Shown here: positions 1 through 11,400 of the stretch, piece after piece
Numbering within the stretch: the first letter of the stretch is position 1
Layout: the number at the start of each line of letters is the position of its first letter
Assembly: GCA_037043015.1 (NCBI GenBank)
Contig: CM073324.1
Location: 3,713,413-3,777,412 of the forward strand
Direction: 5' to 3'
DNA from: Bryum argenteum
Taxonomy: Eukaryota > Streptophyta > Bryopsida > Bryales > Bryaceae
DNA: 64,000 bases
Program-made: the position numbers and the translations under genes
The notes under the pieces: model-generated
Seen by the model: the letters and a program-made list of their open reading frames with translations, nothing else
Told to the model about the DNA's origin: nothing
The model's database searches: none

Positions 1-2
1 CC

Positions 3-221
3 CCCCTCACCCATGAGGACTTGATCGATGTCCCGGAAATCGGGGAGGCACTCCCGGACACCTCAGCCCCGATGCCTTCAGGGGATACCGAGATCCTCGG
101 GAGCGGAGGGACTGCCCCAATACTCCAGGAGACAGAGAACGAGGAAGAGGAGGTCACCTCCCAACCCGGGTTGGGAGCGCAGGAGATCGAGACTGCCGAG
201 ACTGCCGGAGCTGCGAGGTAG
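3..221 (+). CDS. 3' end of an unidentified ORF, cut by the window edge
   Basis: An open frame runs in from the left edge and stops at 219-221. The visible 72 residues are acidic and low in complexity (a run of Glu around residues 46-50) and show no recognisable domain. The tail of a retroelement polyprotein is one possibility, because non-coding GC-rich DNA resembling an LTR or 3' UTR follows. Nothing in the window confirms this. No start codon is visible, since the frame is already open at base 3. Confidence 0.3.
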   Translation, partial: PLTHEDLIDVPEIGEALPDTSAPMPSGDTEILGSGGTAPILQETENEEEEVTSQPGLGAQEIETAETAGAAR

Positions 222-1402
222 GGCGAGCGTGACAGGAAGGACTAGGGCCGAATGGGTTACTAGCGGATGCATCTGGCCGAGGATTAGGTTAGATTTCAGT
301 GCCTTTATGGCAGTAGGAGAATGACGGCGTTAGACTGGCAAAGGCCGGATTTAGAAAGATTCCGTGGCGCAGGATTTTGTCCTTTTCTGAAGTGCTAGGG
401 AGGATCTGCTACTTAGCCGAGGGAAGGATACCCCCTCGGGGTCTTTTTGTGATTTTGCAATACCCTAATCCAGTGCAAGCACGCCTCTTTCTCATCTCCC
501 TCGTGTGTGTGCGTGTGTGTCTGATTGTGTGTCCTTCTCCTTTTCCTGTCTTGTCTGCTGGGTCGGGGTGTTTGCAGAGTTCAGAGGACCCTTGCTATCC
601 GGGCAAGAGAGAGAGCGGTTCCGTCCTTGAACGGAGAGTAGTACGGGAGGTAGAGAAGCTGACAAGGGAGGAGTGCGGCTAGCGAACGGCACTTGCCACT
701 TATGGTGCAGTCCGGTCTGTCCGTGTAGCGTCTGGGATTACAGCGGCTCAGAAGGGATTCCGGTCGCTTAACCGACTCCCGAGAACACCATCGGTTGAGT
801 CCCCCTGGATCTGCTGAAGTCCGGATAGGCAGAATTGGCCGTAGGTGATAGCGGTGAACTCCGGGCCAGTCGCACCACCCCCAGTCCAGTAACCCGGGAT
901 CTACTAACCCGGGTAGTGAGTTGTGATAACCGGACCATAGGAGAACCGGATACCAACCTTTGTGACATGCGCGTGGATCTAGAGTCCGGGCGTAGAGGGA
1001 GGTATAAGGGAAGTTCCTAACAGGGTAAGGAGAGAGAACGTCTCGGTGACCTTTCCGGTCACGTTAATCAACGGGAGCAGTGGTCTAACCCCTCCACTTA
1101 TCTAAATCCGGGGAAACCCCTCTGAGGTGAATACAGAGGCTAAACTAAACCACAAAGACTAAAATCCCCTCCTTTCTCCTGTCCGGGTAGCTTCTTCCAG
1201 GACAGGATACGGGGTACGGGGGTGATAGGACAGTACCCGGATAGCACAAATCCGGGTTAGCTAACTGGTGGAAATTGTGTTCTTGCACTTCACAGGATCT
1301 CCGTGGAACGAATACTCGGGTTCTTGTTTAGGAAACCTCTTTTACCGTGAAAAAGGGTTATCCGGGCACGAATCGGGAAAGCACGTTACGACAATATGGC
1401 TT
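222..1402. other. Non-coding GC-rich stretch, possibly an LTR or 3' region
   Basis: No ORF here has recognisable content. The stretch holds many CCGG and CCCGGG sites and a short TG-rich run at 507-535. It could be the 3' LTR of an element that owns the preceding ORF, but no second LTR copy is present, so neither the boundaries nor the identity can be supported. Confidence 0.3.
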
Positions 1403-1858
1403 AGGATATTTTACCACATACCCTAGAGCCAAACCTGTAAATACTAAACCCTAAACAACAAACACGAAAATCTTAAACCCTAATTCGTATCCAAACCCAC
1501 ATTTAAGGTAACTAAGAAATTTTTTTTTTCCGTGAACTCAAATTTGGTTCAGTCTACGTTCAAAAGAACAAAGTTGAAATAAGTTTATGTGAATTATGAT
1601 TTCAAAATGTAACTTCACATATTATTAGCAAATCTTGAAGTTCATTGCATCTTCGTTTGTAACGCAATCTTTAAATTCAACTTCTTGTTTGTAGTTTCAT
1701 TTAAGAAGTAATGATAGTTGTTTGATTTGGGCTTCAAACCAAAAATACCTTCACGAAGGTTGCATTATTGAGATATTTTAGGATATTTTACCACATACCG
1801 TAGAACCAAACCCCTAAACGACTAAAAACAAAACCTTAAACCCTAATTCCTACCTTGG
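1403..1858. repeat. Pair of direct repeats with CCCTAAA-like motifs
   Basis: A ~90-bp segment at 1403-1495 recurs imperfectly at 1776-1858. Both copies begin with GGATATTTTACCACATAC and contain AAACCCTAA/CCCTAAAC motifs close to the plant telomere unit. The units are scattered, not in tandem, so this is not a telomere array. The string ATTTTACCACATAC also occurs inside the TTAA-flanked MITEs near 12,035 and 25,936, so these may be MITE fragments. Confidence 0.5.
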
Positions 1859-2139
1859 AAGACGCTAAAAAAGGCTCGAAAGTCTCTGAACAAGTCTAAG
1901 AAGTCGCTTAAGAAGTCTCGGTAGTAGCTTCGTATCTGGTGGTATATATAAGAGTCTTAACTTATATCTTGATGTTCTAACTGAGTCTTCTTTGTTCGCG
2001 TTGCTTGTGTTCCCTTCTTTTGTTAATCTTAGTTCATTTAAGTTTCAGTTCTTATTATCCTTTCATTTCATGTCCTTGACGTATTATTAGCGAATAATCT
2101 AATTTCGTTTTGAATTTGTTCTAAATAACAGAAGAAGGA

Positions 2140-3165
2140 ATATATTTTTATGTATTCTAATTTCAATTCTTGAATACTAAATTAAAATATGCTAGTTCTA
2201 AACTTTTAGTTTTTTTTAAATATGTTATAAATATAAAAATTGCGAATTCTAATTTCACTTCTTAAATACTAAATTAAAATATGCTAGTTCTAAACTTTTA
2301 GTTTTTTCAAAATATGTTATAAATAAAAGAATTGCGAATAAATATTTGTGAATTCTACTTTCACTTCTTGAATACTAAATTAAAATATGCTATTTCTAAA
2401 CTTTTAGTTCTTTTTAAATATGTTATAAATAAAAAAATTGCAAATGTTTTTTTGTGAATTCTAAGTTCACTTCTTGAATACTAAATTAAAATATGCTAGT
2501 TCTAAACTTTTAGTTTCTAAAATTATGTTATAAATAAGAAATTTGTGAATTTTTTTTTGTGAATTCTAAGTTCACTTCTTGAATACTTAATTAGAATATG
2601 CTAGTTCTAAACTTTGATTTTTTTTAAAATATGTTATAAATAAAAAAATTGCTAATTTTTTTCTGTGAATTCTAATTTCACTTGTTTAATACTAAATTAA
2701 AATATGCTAGTTGTAAGCTTTTAGTTTTCTTAAAATATGTTATAAATAAAAAAATTGCGAATAAATTATTGTGAATTCTAATATCACTTCTTGAATACTA
2801 AATTAAAATATGCTAGTTCTAAACTTTGAATTTTTTAAAAATATGTTATAAATAAAAAAATTGCGAATAAATATTTGTGAATTCTAATTTCACTTCTTCA
2901 ATACCAAATTAAAATATGCTAGTTCTAAACTTTTAGTTCTTTTTAAATATGTTATAAATATAAAAATTGCGAATTTTTTTTTGTGAATTCTAATTTCACT
3001 TCTTGAATACTAAATTAAAATATGCTAGTTCTAAACTTTGAATTTTTTAAAAATATGTTATAAATAAAAAAATTGCGAATAAATTTTTGTGAATTCTAAT
3101 TTCAATTCTTGAATACTAAATTTCAATATGCTAGTTCTAAACTTTAAATTTTTAAGGTTTAAAAA
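2140..3165. repeat. AT-rich satellite, ~106-bp unit, about 10 copies
   Basis: The string ACTAAATTAAAATATGCTAG and the flanking ATGTTATAAATAAAAAAATTGC recur about every 103-108 bp. Units begin near 2165, 2251, 2357, 2464, 2570, 2673, 2781, 2887, 2992 and 3100. The first two are shorter and the last is degenerate. Unit-to-unit differences are mostly substitutions and changes in T-run length. There is no coding content. Confidence 0.9.
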
Positions 3166-4342
3166 AAAATATACTTTAATTGCCCAAAAAGCAAATGAAT
3201 TTTTAATTTTAAAAAACACCATTGCGCAGGGCCTATGACCGCGGCACCGCGCAAATGATTTTGAAATTTAAAAACAAATTACCCGAGGGCCCATGACCGA
3301 GCGCTTGAGGGCGTATTGCCGCGCAATGAGTACATGTACTGATGTGCTTGCACGGATAGGACATGATGACAGAGCCGCGTTTGGCGGCTGCCCGTCGTCC
3401 TTCCTTCGCCACCCCCCCACCCCCCTGCCAGACCTCATTCGCTCCATTTCCGCCTCGATCTCCGCGCCGTAGCTCGCGCAGCTTCCGTCACCGTCTCCCT
3501 GTGTCTTTTTCGGTTTTTTCGCAGTGGGTTTTTTTCGGAGCTCTGTGTTTTTTTGGCTTCTGTGTGTGTTCGCCGCAGCTCTCTCTTCTGTGTTTTTGCC
3601 GCAGCTCTGTGTGTGTCGCGCCGCAGGTGTTTGTCGTGGCTCTCTTGTTCTCCGCGCCGCAGCTCTGTGTGTGTCGCGCTCTATTCCTGCGCCGGCACTC
3701 TGTTTTTTTCGCTGAATTCCTGCGCCGCAGCTCTCCAGCTCCGCCGAATCTGCTTTTCAGGTTTGCATTGCTACGCCGCTGCGCTTTCTTTTTGTTCATC
3801 TTTTTTTTTTGTGTATTGTGCGCGCCATAGCCGTGAGGTTTATTTTGTATTTTTTTTTTTGGATGCGTAGCTCAGCGAGGAGGTGACCACTGCTTTGATT
3901 TTGTTTTGGAGCTTGCGAGAGAGGAGGTAAGAAGCATGCTTCTCTGCATTTTGTAAATCGCAATTTCACAGGTTTTAATTTGCTGAAAACTACTTGACTT
4001 GCATTGCGAATTTGCTTTGGTATAAGTTTTAAGAAATGTGTGATGAATTTGTAGTGTTTTGTGTTCTGCATTTTCTTTAGTTTTTGTTTTACTTTGCATT
4101 GCTTTTGAGGTCTGAGAATGCATGTTTCTGGAACTACATTGCGCTTTTTTTTAGTGTTTGATATGAATGTGATGAAGAAGTGCGTTGTGCTGTGAAGGTG
4201 ATTGGTTACTGGTTTTTGTGGAGGTCGCTTGTGGATTGCAAGTTTACGAAATTTCAGTGATTACTTACAATCACTGAAGGTACAAAACAAAAACTTTTGC
4301 ATTGATTTCAGTGTCATAGTGGTGACTTTTGTGTTCACAGTT
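3166..4342. other. Non-coding, pyrimidine-rich possible leader region
   Basis: A short GC block with repeated GCGCAA and CCATGACCG-type strings (3205-3345) is followed by strongly C/T-rich DNA (3390-3850). That DNA contains several GCCGCAGCTCTGTGTGTGTCG-like units. The composition resembles plant 5' UTRs, and the block lies upstream of the ParB-like gene. The long frames across it are low-complexity Phe/Cys/Arg translations and are not credible genes. No promoter or splice site can be fixed. Confidence 0.4.
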
Positions 4343-5055
4343 TTGAGCCACTATCTTACAGTAGTTGCAAAAGCACTTGGAAATACTGACACGTCAGCAC
4401 GTGTTCCAGAGTTTACGAACGGCCGTTCGTAAGTTCTACATCGGACATTACAAAAAGAAAACGAACGGCCGTTCGTATACAGGAAGTACAAATAAGAAAA
4501 CGAACGGCCGTTCGTAAACTGAGTGTTTGCAACCTCAGTAACTTACGAACGGCCGTTCGTAAAACAAGGTTGCGAGTAAGGTAGATAGTTTGGTAGGTAG
4601 CAAGGTAGGGAATTAGATTCACAGTTAAGTCTAGTAACGGCTGGTTGGCAGTAAGTGTGATAGTTACGAACGGCAGTTCGTAAATTTCGAGGTCCAACTT
4701 TTCTAACTTGAGCAACTACCTTACAGCAGTTGCAAAAGCACATGGAGATACTGACACGTCAGCACATGTGTTAGAGTTTACGAACGGCCGTTCGTAAGTT
4801 AGCGATTGGACACTACGAAAAATAAAACGAAAGGCCGTTCGTATACTGGAAGTATACATCATGAAACGAACGGCTGTTCGTAAGCTGAGTATTTGCAACC
4901 TCAGTAACTTACGAACGGCCGTTCGTAAAATCAGGTGGCGAGTAAGGTAGATAGTTAGGTAGGTTGCAAGGTAGGCAATTAGATTCGCATTTAGCTCCAG
5001 TAACAGCTGCTTGGCAGTAGGCGTAATATTAACGAACGGCCGTTCGTCAAATTTG
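4343..5055. repeat. Tandem duplication, ~366-bp unit, carrying palindromes
   Basis: The segment 4343-4690 recurs as 4709-5055 with roughly 85% identity. Shared landmarks include TTGCAAAAGCAC, ATACTGACACGTCAGCAC, CAACCTCAGTAACTTACGAA and GCGAGTAAGGTAGATAG. Each unit carries five copies of the TTACGAACGGCCGTTCGTAA palindrome at matching positions, so the sites were duplicated with the unit and then diverged. Confidence 0.85.
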
Positions 5056-5254
5056 GTTGCGTGCTACGTGTTAGGTCAACTTTTCCTCAATTACGAACGG
5101 CAGTTCGTAAGCTGAAAAGTCACAACCTCAGTAACTAAAACATGGGCGTTAGTGAAATGACGGCAGTTAGGTCGCAGTACTAGGCCGTCCATAAGGTGCA
5201 AGGTCGAGTCAGTCACTTCTCGAGTGAAGTAAACTTACGAACGACAGTTCGTAA
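4413..5254. promoter_or_regulatory. Cluster of 12 palindromic sites upstream of the ParB-like gene
   Basis: Perfect or near-perfect copies of TTACGAACGGCCGTTCGTAA lie at 4413-4432, 4461-4476, 4500-4515, 4543-4562, 4664-4683, 4778-4797, 4827-4843, 4866-4883, 4909-4928, 5032-5047, 5091-5110 and 5235-5254. The outer ACGAAC/GTTCGT arms are the conserved part. The central six bases vary (CGGCCG, CGGCAG, CGGCTG, CGACAG). The cluster ends about 185 bp before the first ATG. A dimeric DNA-binding protein would suit such sites, but that is inference. A mobile palindromic unit is the alternative. Confidence 0.75.
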
Positions 5255-5439
5255 AATTATTCCCTGCTTACAGGGATGAATCATAACTGAATCGAAACCC
5301 CTCTTAGGACGGATAGAACGTCTTCTGTATGTCAGTGTAGTAAACTATGACCGAGCGTCCGTAAACCATGATATGCAAGTGACATACCTTGTGGTGATAT
5401 CGGACCGCTTACAACTCCTACCTGTCTGAAATCTCAGGG

Positions 5440-8400
5440 ATGGACGATAATAGGTTCATGTCGCAGACGTCGAATTTGTCCCCCTACATCACAGAACTAC
5501 AATCGTCAGATCTTACTGAATGGGAAAGAAGTGAAGTACTGGAGTCGGAGACTGCAGTAACCCTTAATGGGGTTAGCAATTCTGCGTGGTCCATAGCCCC
5601 GGAGGCAACAACCATGGATCACAATGTCATATTCAAACTAGCAGTGGGAAAACCCATGGCCAATAACCAGTACCGCTGGAAGGCGTTCCGTGGTATTTCA
5701 GTACATGGTTTAAATAGTTCCCCGGGCGTAATGATACTTACATTGGTGTCAAATATGATGATTGGTAAACTTATTATACGTCTAGATGACAACCATCCGT
5801 TCGATATTCAATACTGCTTGAACGAAACCGCTAGACTAGAGGATCCATGGAAGATGCTTATATTCAACAACCTAGGACCTTGGCTTTCGTATCAACATGG
5901 ATCCTACGATGTAGCAAATGTTTGGAACCGCTTGATGAAGCAAATAGAAGGCCTTGTTGCATGTCGATTGAGGAAGTCTACATCTGCAGCTAAACTCGGG
6001 AGCGAGGCAGAGCCGATCACCATGGGCAGACCGAAACCGAAGACAGAGCCGAAGCCCCCGAAGCAGACAAAGAAGCCGGATGCAGAACGAGCACGAAGGG
6101 CACCGAGGTCAGCAGTGGCGACCGAAAGCGACGTTCCTGCACCAACAACAGGGGTTCGTCCAAGTACCGCCGAATCTGCCCGTGGTAGTCATGTGCAGAG
6201 GCCTCGGCAAGTAACCCATGTCGCGGAGAGTACCCAAGCTCAAAGCAGTAGAGGAGAAGGATCAGGAGTTCCAGTTGCACGTGACGAAGCAGGTGCATCC
6301 GCATCTGTGCAAGGCGAAATATCTCCAGACCCGGAGGCAGCAGTCCCGACGGAGAGAACACCATCGACGCGAAGCACCCGCAGTTCCGGACTGAGTTCTC
6401 CGGTTCGAAACATCACTGGCGCAATCCTTGCCGTGGCGCCTACACAGACTGGGCACAGCCCCGTGCAAGGCAGTGCACCATCCGGACGCGTAGACGACAT
6501 CCGGAACATCATTAACCTTCCGCTGGCGAAGCCAGCGAAGGTTACGTTGCTTACTGTGGACACTTGGTCTTCCTATCCGGCGGCCAGACCATTTGATGCA
6601 ACCTTGGAGATCCCGTATCACCTGGAGACCCAAGTTTCCACGACGGCACATCCGAAGAACGAAGACAAGGATGTCCTGCTACGCAGGAAGGCCGAGCTCA
6701 ATGAGAAATTCATCAAAGACTCGGATTACATGTATATATTTGGTCGCGACCAGTTGTTTAAGCTCGCCATCGGACACATGGAGCCCAGTGATCACCGCTC
6801 TGGGAAAATTTATCGTGACTACGAAGCATCTGGGGCGGAAGAGATCAAGCGCAGCCTGCTCGTGCACAACTTCACGAAGCCAATTCTGACGGTGATGCCG
6901 AATCTTTCGAGGAGGCCAACGGACTGGATGGAATGTGTGAAAGCCGGAACTTTCAAGATCATCAACGGGCAACACACTTGGCATGCCGCCAAGTCCATCC
7001 TCGGAGACGAGACAATGCGTAGGAGCTGCCACCGAGTGGAAGAGCTGAAGGTTTGGGACGTGCAGGTCGTCTGGACGGACAAGGTGCACCACTTGCACGC
7101 CCTATCTTTCAAGTGCAACGAGGGCCAGAACGAGGCGAGGCACCTGACGTCACTTCTCCGGGCTATTCTGCATTGTCGCGTGCTGTATGAGCAAGAAGGG
7201 AAACCTCCACTTGTCAGGAAGAATGCCGTGACTCGAAAGAAGAAAGAGGCGGTGGAGGATGACAAGGTGGATCCGATCCTAAAACAGAAATATGAGGTAA
7301 GTACATTCGCATCTTTCAGTACAAGCAGGATTGCATGTAAGAGTTAATTTACGAACTGCAGTTCGTAAACTTTGGACTTCTTCTTGATAGTCTTGTAGCA
7401 CAACGATAGGGATGCATATGAGATCTCAAAATGCACAGCAAGAAGTTAACGAACAGTCGTGCGTATCCGAACATCTAACCGCTGAACGTCTTTAGTGAAG
7501 CAGTCATCATTTCAAACGAGCAGGATAGAATATCAGTGGTTTTACGAACTGCAGTTCGTAAAACCAAGCAAGATAAAATATCATTCAGTTTACGAACTGC
7601 AGTTCGTAAATTAAGGACAGCTTCATATTAGAGTAGCAAAGTCATAGAAGACTTTCACATCACAGCACGCAGAGCAAGTAGTTTACGAACGGCCGTGCGT
7701 ATAATTTCTAACCACTGAACTTTTTTGTGCCGCAGTCGTTCCGCGAGAGAGCAATCCAATCCCTGAGCAACACCATCAAACAGGAGAATCCCAATCGACC
7801 GATTACTGTCGAGTGGGAGAAGAGGGGTGAACGCCAGATAATTATGGCACCCGACAACGTGTGGGAGAAATGGGAAAAGGTCCTCAAGAACTTCGAGTCC
7901 GGTGATTTGATCGACCTGGATACGAGGAAAGAGGTGAAGCATTCAGCGAACTTTAAAGAGCTAACGAACCTGAGTCTCATCTCCGGAACATCCCTCCGGG
8001 GACTCTCGAGCTTAACGACGGCTCAAGTTGAGGAAGTTGCGGACTACATCCTCGCAAACCCCCCGCGTATTTATCTTGGAAAGGCCCCCCGGATTTGGAC
8101 TTGGGCTCTTTCATTGGAGAAGCACTGCAAGCGGAGGAAGTGGAAGGACGTCATCCTCAAGACCATTGGGGATCGTATTTCGTACGTGGAGAAGGATCGC
8201 AATCCCTTCTTCGACGACAACCAACAGGTGAAATCCGGAGCATGGAAGGAATGGAAGAAGAAGACTATGTTTTCTTCTTGCATCATGCAAGCAATCTACT
8301 TCAGTGAGGGGATGGAAAGCTCCATCAAAGATACCATTGCGGTCAACAAGAAGACCCCAGAGTTTCCCCCCCAAGCAATGCCGGAAGAGAATCGACCAAG

Positions 8401-11400
8401 CCTTGGTGAACGAGTATCGAACAGATGCTGTCCGCTCGGGCAACTGGTCTGTATTTATTGCGTGGAAGCCCACGGAGAACAGGCTGTCGAACGGGACTGC
8501 AGAGTTTGGTCCAGCTGGTCTGCTGGACAAGAATGTAACCAGGCCATTCAAGTCGAAGAAAGTTACCGCCGGCATTCTTGATCTCCGCCATTTCCCTCCG
8601 ATGTCGACAGCTGCCGAGATTACAACCAGCTGGCAGATGATGATGGTCAACATCAAGAAAAGGACCGAGAAAATTGGTTGCGCCAACGTCAAGGCGTGGA
8701 TGATTATTGCCCCCGTGGACCGCCAGGGCTACGTGGACATGCTTCATGCAAACTTCTTCACGGAGTACCGTTGTAAGCATGTCCAGTACAGGTACATGCC
8801 GGGGGAGCCAATGGCGAAGGCAAAGAAAGCGCAGGTCGATTCCATCACGTACCTGGAGAAGAAGTTCACCTATCCCGACGGCAACGAGCGCTACTTCTTC
8901 GATGACATTGCTGAAGAGACGTTGCTCGGGAAGCAGTTCGAGAAGCAAGATTTCTATCGGGCCGAGCACAAGGACTTCATCTACAGTGACGAATTGCGAA
9001 TGGAGACGTATTTGCGGTTCCTTTCCCGCCACACGGAGAAGAACGACAACATCATTCTGGCTTTTGCCGGCACTAAAGCCCTGCGCGCTTGCCGGGTAAG
9101 TTTCTGATCAATTCGGATTCTGTTGGTGCTTGGTTACGAACGGCAGTTCGTAAACATCATATTTCAGTGCATTTCACGAACGGCCGTTCGTAACTTAATG
9201 GACCTTACTAATTAGTTTTGGCATTTTGTTGTATCAGATGATGGAGAGGAACACAATCTGCATGGAAACTTTTCGGCAGAAGAATGTAGCCTTGTTCTTC
9301 AAGGCGGTGTCGGAGGGTCCTTCGATGTGGCCGATATACTTCCTTCCGAAGAAGGAACTAATGATCGGGGATCTGGTTGACTCGTATGATGACAGGATCT
9401 ACCCGCTTGTAAATTACGAGGTCGTAGCAGGTCTGAGGCCGGGTGCGTTTTACCCTGAGGACAGGGACGATTTTGTTCGCCAGTCACGATCAAGTGTTGG
9501 AGCTGGGATATCTACGCAGAGTTCTCAACGCCCGGACGAGAATGACGAAGTTCTGCCAGACGCAGAGACATCGCCAGGCTTAGCTGATCCGATCAGTCCT
9601 ACAGCGGAGGATGAAGTCCTCTCCTTGAAGTCAGGATCCCGAGACAAGGACGATGTAGATTCGCGATCCGGTGATTCGGCAGAATCGGAAAGGTCTCCGG
9701 GATCGAAGGTGGATGATTCGGTGTCTAGCAGGGGACCTGAACCAAGGGTGGAAGAGCAGCATGTGAATTCGGCCGACGAAGTTCCTACGAATGAGGGTCC
9801 TCAACAGGAGGACACAAGCAGCAATTTCGCGGATGCCCAAGTCGATACTGAAGTGGAGGTCGAGGACGTCCAAGCGCATTCTCAGTATCGAATAGCTAGG
9901 ATCGCAGAGGATTCTGCGGATGTCCTAGCAAGCGGACTGGCACAGATAATGCTAAGTCCCGAGCCGCGCGCGATTGACTTGGGGGACGTGGATTCGCATT
10001 GGGCTGTCATACTTTGTACTTACGAACGGCCGTTCGTAAGTGCAGAGAGCGAGGACGCCACAGCGGCGGACCTCGCAAGGGCCGAGGATGAGATGGCCAC
10101 GACGGAGAGCGTGGAGGCAGAGGCGAAGGCTTCCAGGGAGAGGGAAGAGTTGGCCGAGGTACAGAAGAAGGCCTCGGCGGAGGCACATGCCAAGGCCTCG
10201 GTCGAGAGGGCCGAGGCTGAGGCGAAGGCCGCGAGAGAGTTGGCCGAGGCTGAGGCGAAGGCCAAGAGAGAGTTGGCCGAGGCAGAGGCGAAGGCCAAGA
10301 GAGAGTTGGCCGAGGCAGAGGCAAAGGCCTCGGTCGAGAGGGCCGAGGCTGAGGCGAAGGCTGCGACAGAGTTGGCCGTTGTAGAGGAGAAGGCCATGGC
10401 TGAGCTGAAGGCCTCAAGTGAGTTGGCTGAGGCAGAGGCAGAGAAGGCCTCGATGGAGAAGGCTGAGGCAGAGGCGAAGGCAATGATGGAGAAGGCCGAG
10501 GCAGAGAAAGAAATGATGGAGAAAGCCGAGGCACAGAAGGCGTTGAAGGGGAAAGCCGTCGCAGAGGGAAGTGCGTCAACGTCACTTCAGCAAGATTCAG
10601 CATTCTTGGAGCCAACCCCTATGGTGGCCCCCGCGGCGGTTGAGGGCGAAGGCATGGACGTAGAGGACGAGGAAGCCATGGCGAGGCGGATTGCCAAGGA
10701 AGTAGAACTGGCGTGGCGAGCCAAAGAGGAGGTTGCGCAGAGACGGAGGGAGGAAAGGGCCAAAGAGATCGAACTGGACAACGAGGTCTTTGCGAAGAAG
10801 TTCTCGAGGCCAGCCCCAGACCGTATAATCCTCAACAGTGACTCTTCTGATGATGAGGAGGATGAGCGTGTCAGGGGAAGGCTGTTCCAACGCTTCCAGT
10901 GCGTGCTTCCTCCCAAGGGGAACTTTGTCATTAATCGAGCAGGAATCAGCCATGTTCGGGTCCCGGTCGAAGCCATGAAGCCCGATCCGGCAGAGGAGGA
11001 GAATGACATCCCTTCAGGAGCTGCCTCATCCCAGCAAACAGGTCAAGAGCTGCAGGATGTGAAGACGGAGAGAATCGAGGCAGAGTCACGGAAGCGCAAA
11101 GCCGAGCTGCAAGAGGTGACTGAGAGGCTGGAGAAGAAAATAAGGGAGGAGGTCCTCCAGAGGGTGTACAAGGACCTTGAAACGGGGAAGATTACTTTCC
11201 CAATCCCTCACCAGGAATCCATTCCTGGCTTCCGGTCCGAGATACAATCCGGGGTCTCCAACGCTGCTTCTCCATCCATCGTTGCGCTCTCGGATCCGCC
11301 CACCGTCACGGAGCCGGACTCTACAGTCCCAATGGTAAGTCCTCAGAACTAAGATTTTCCGTGTATGTCGAACGAACTCTCAGTACCTTACATGAATAAC

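Noticed and set aside
1440-1490. Telomere or interstitial telomeric array
   Set aside because: CCCTAAA motifs are single and scattered, not tandem.
2140-3165. CRISPR-like array
   Set aside because: Units are tandem with no unique spacers, the DNA is eukaryotic, and there are no cas genes.
3363-3830. 155-codon frame in the pyrimidine-rich leader
   Set aside because: Low-complexity Phe/Cys/Arg translation; overlapping frames on both strands are equally long. No domain is visible, and composition alone explains it.
4413-4898. Minus-strand frames rich in RTAVR peptides
   Set aside because: They are translations of the repeated palindrome in three frames, not genes.
10007-10615. Long minus-strand and other-frame ORFs opposite the coiled coil
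   Set aside because: Pro/Ser/Arg and Ala/Ser repeats mirror the GC-biased Ala/Glu/Lys codons of exon 3, so they are shadows.
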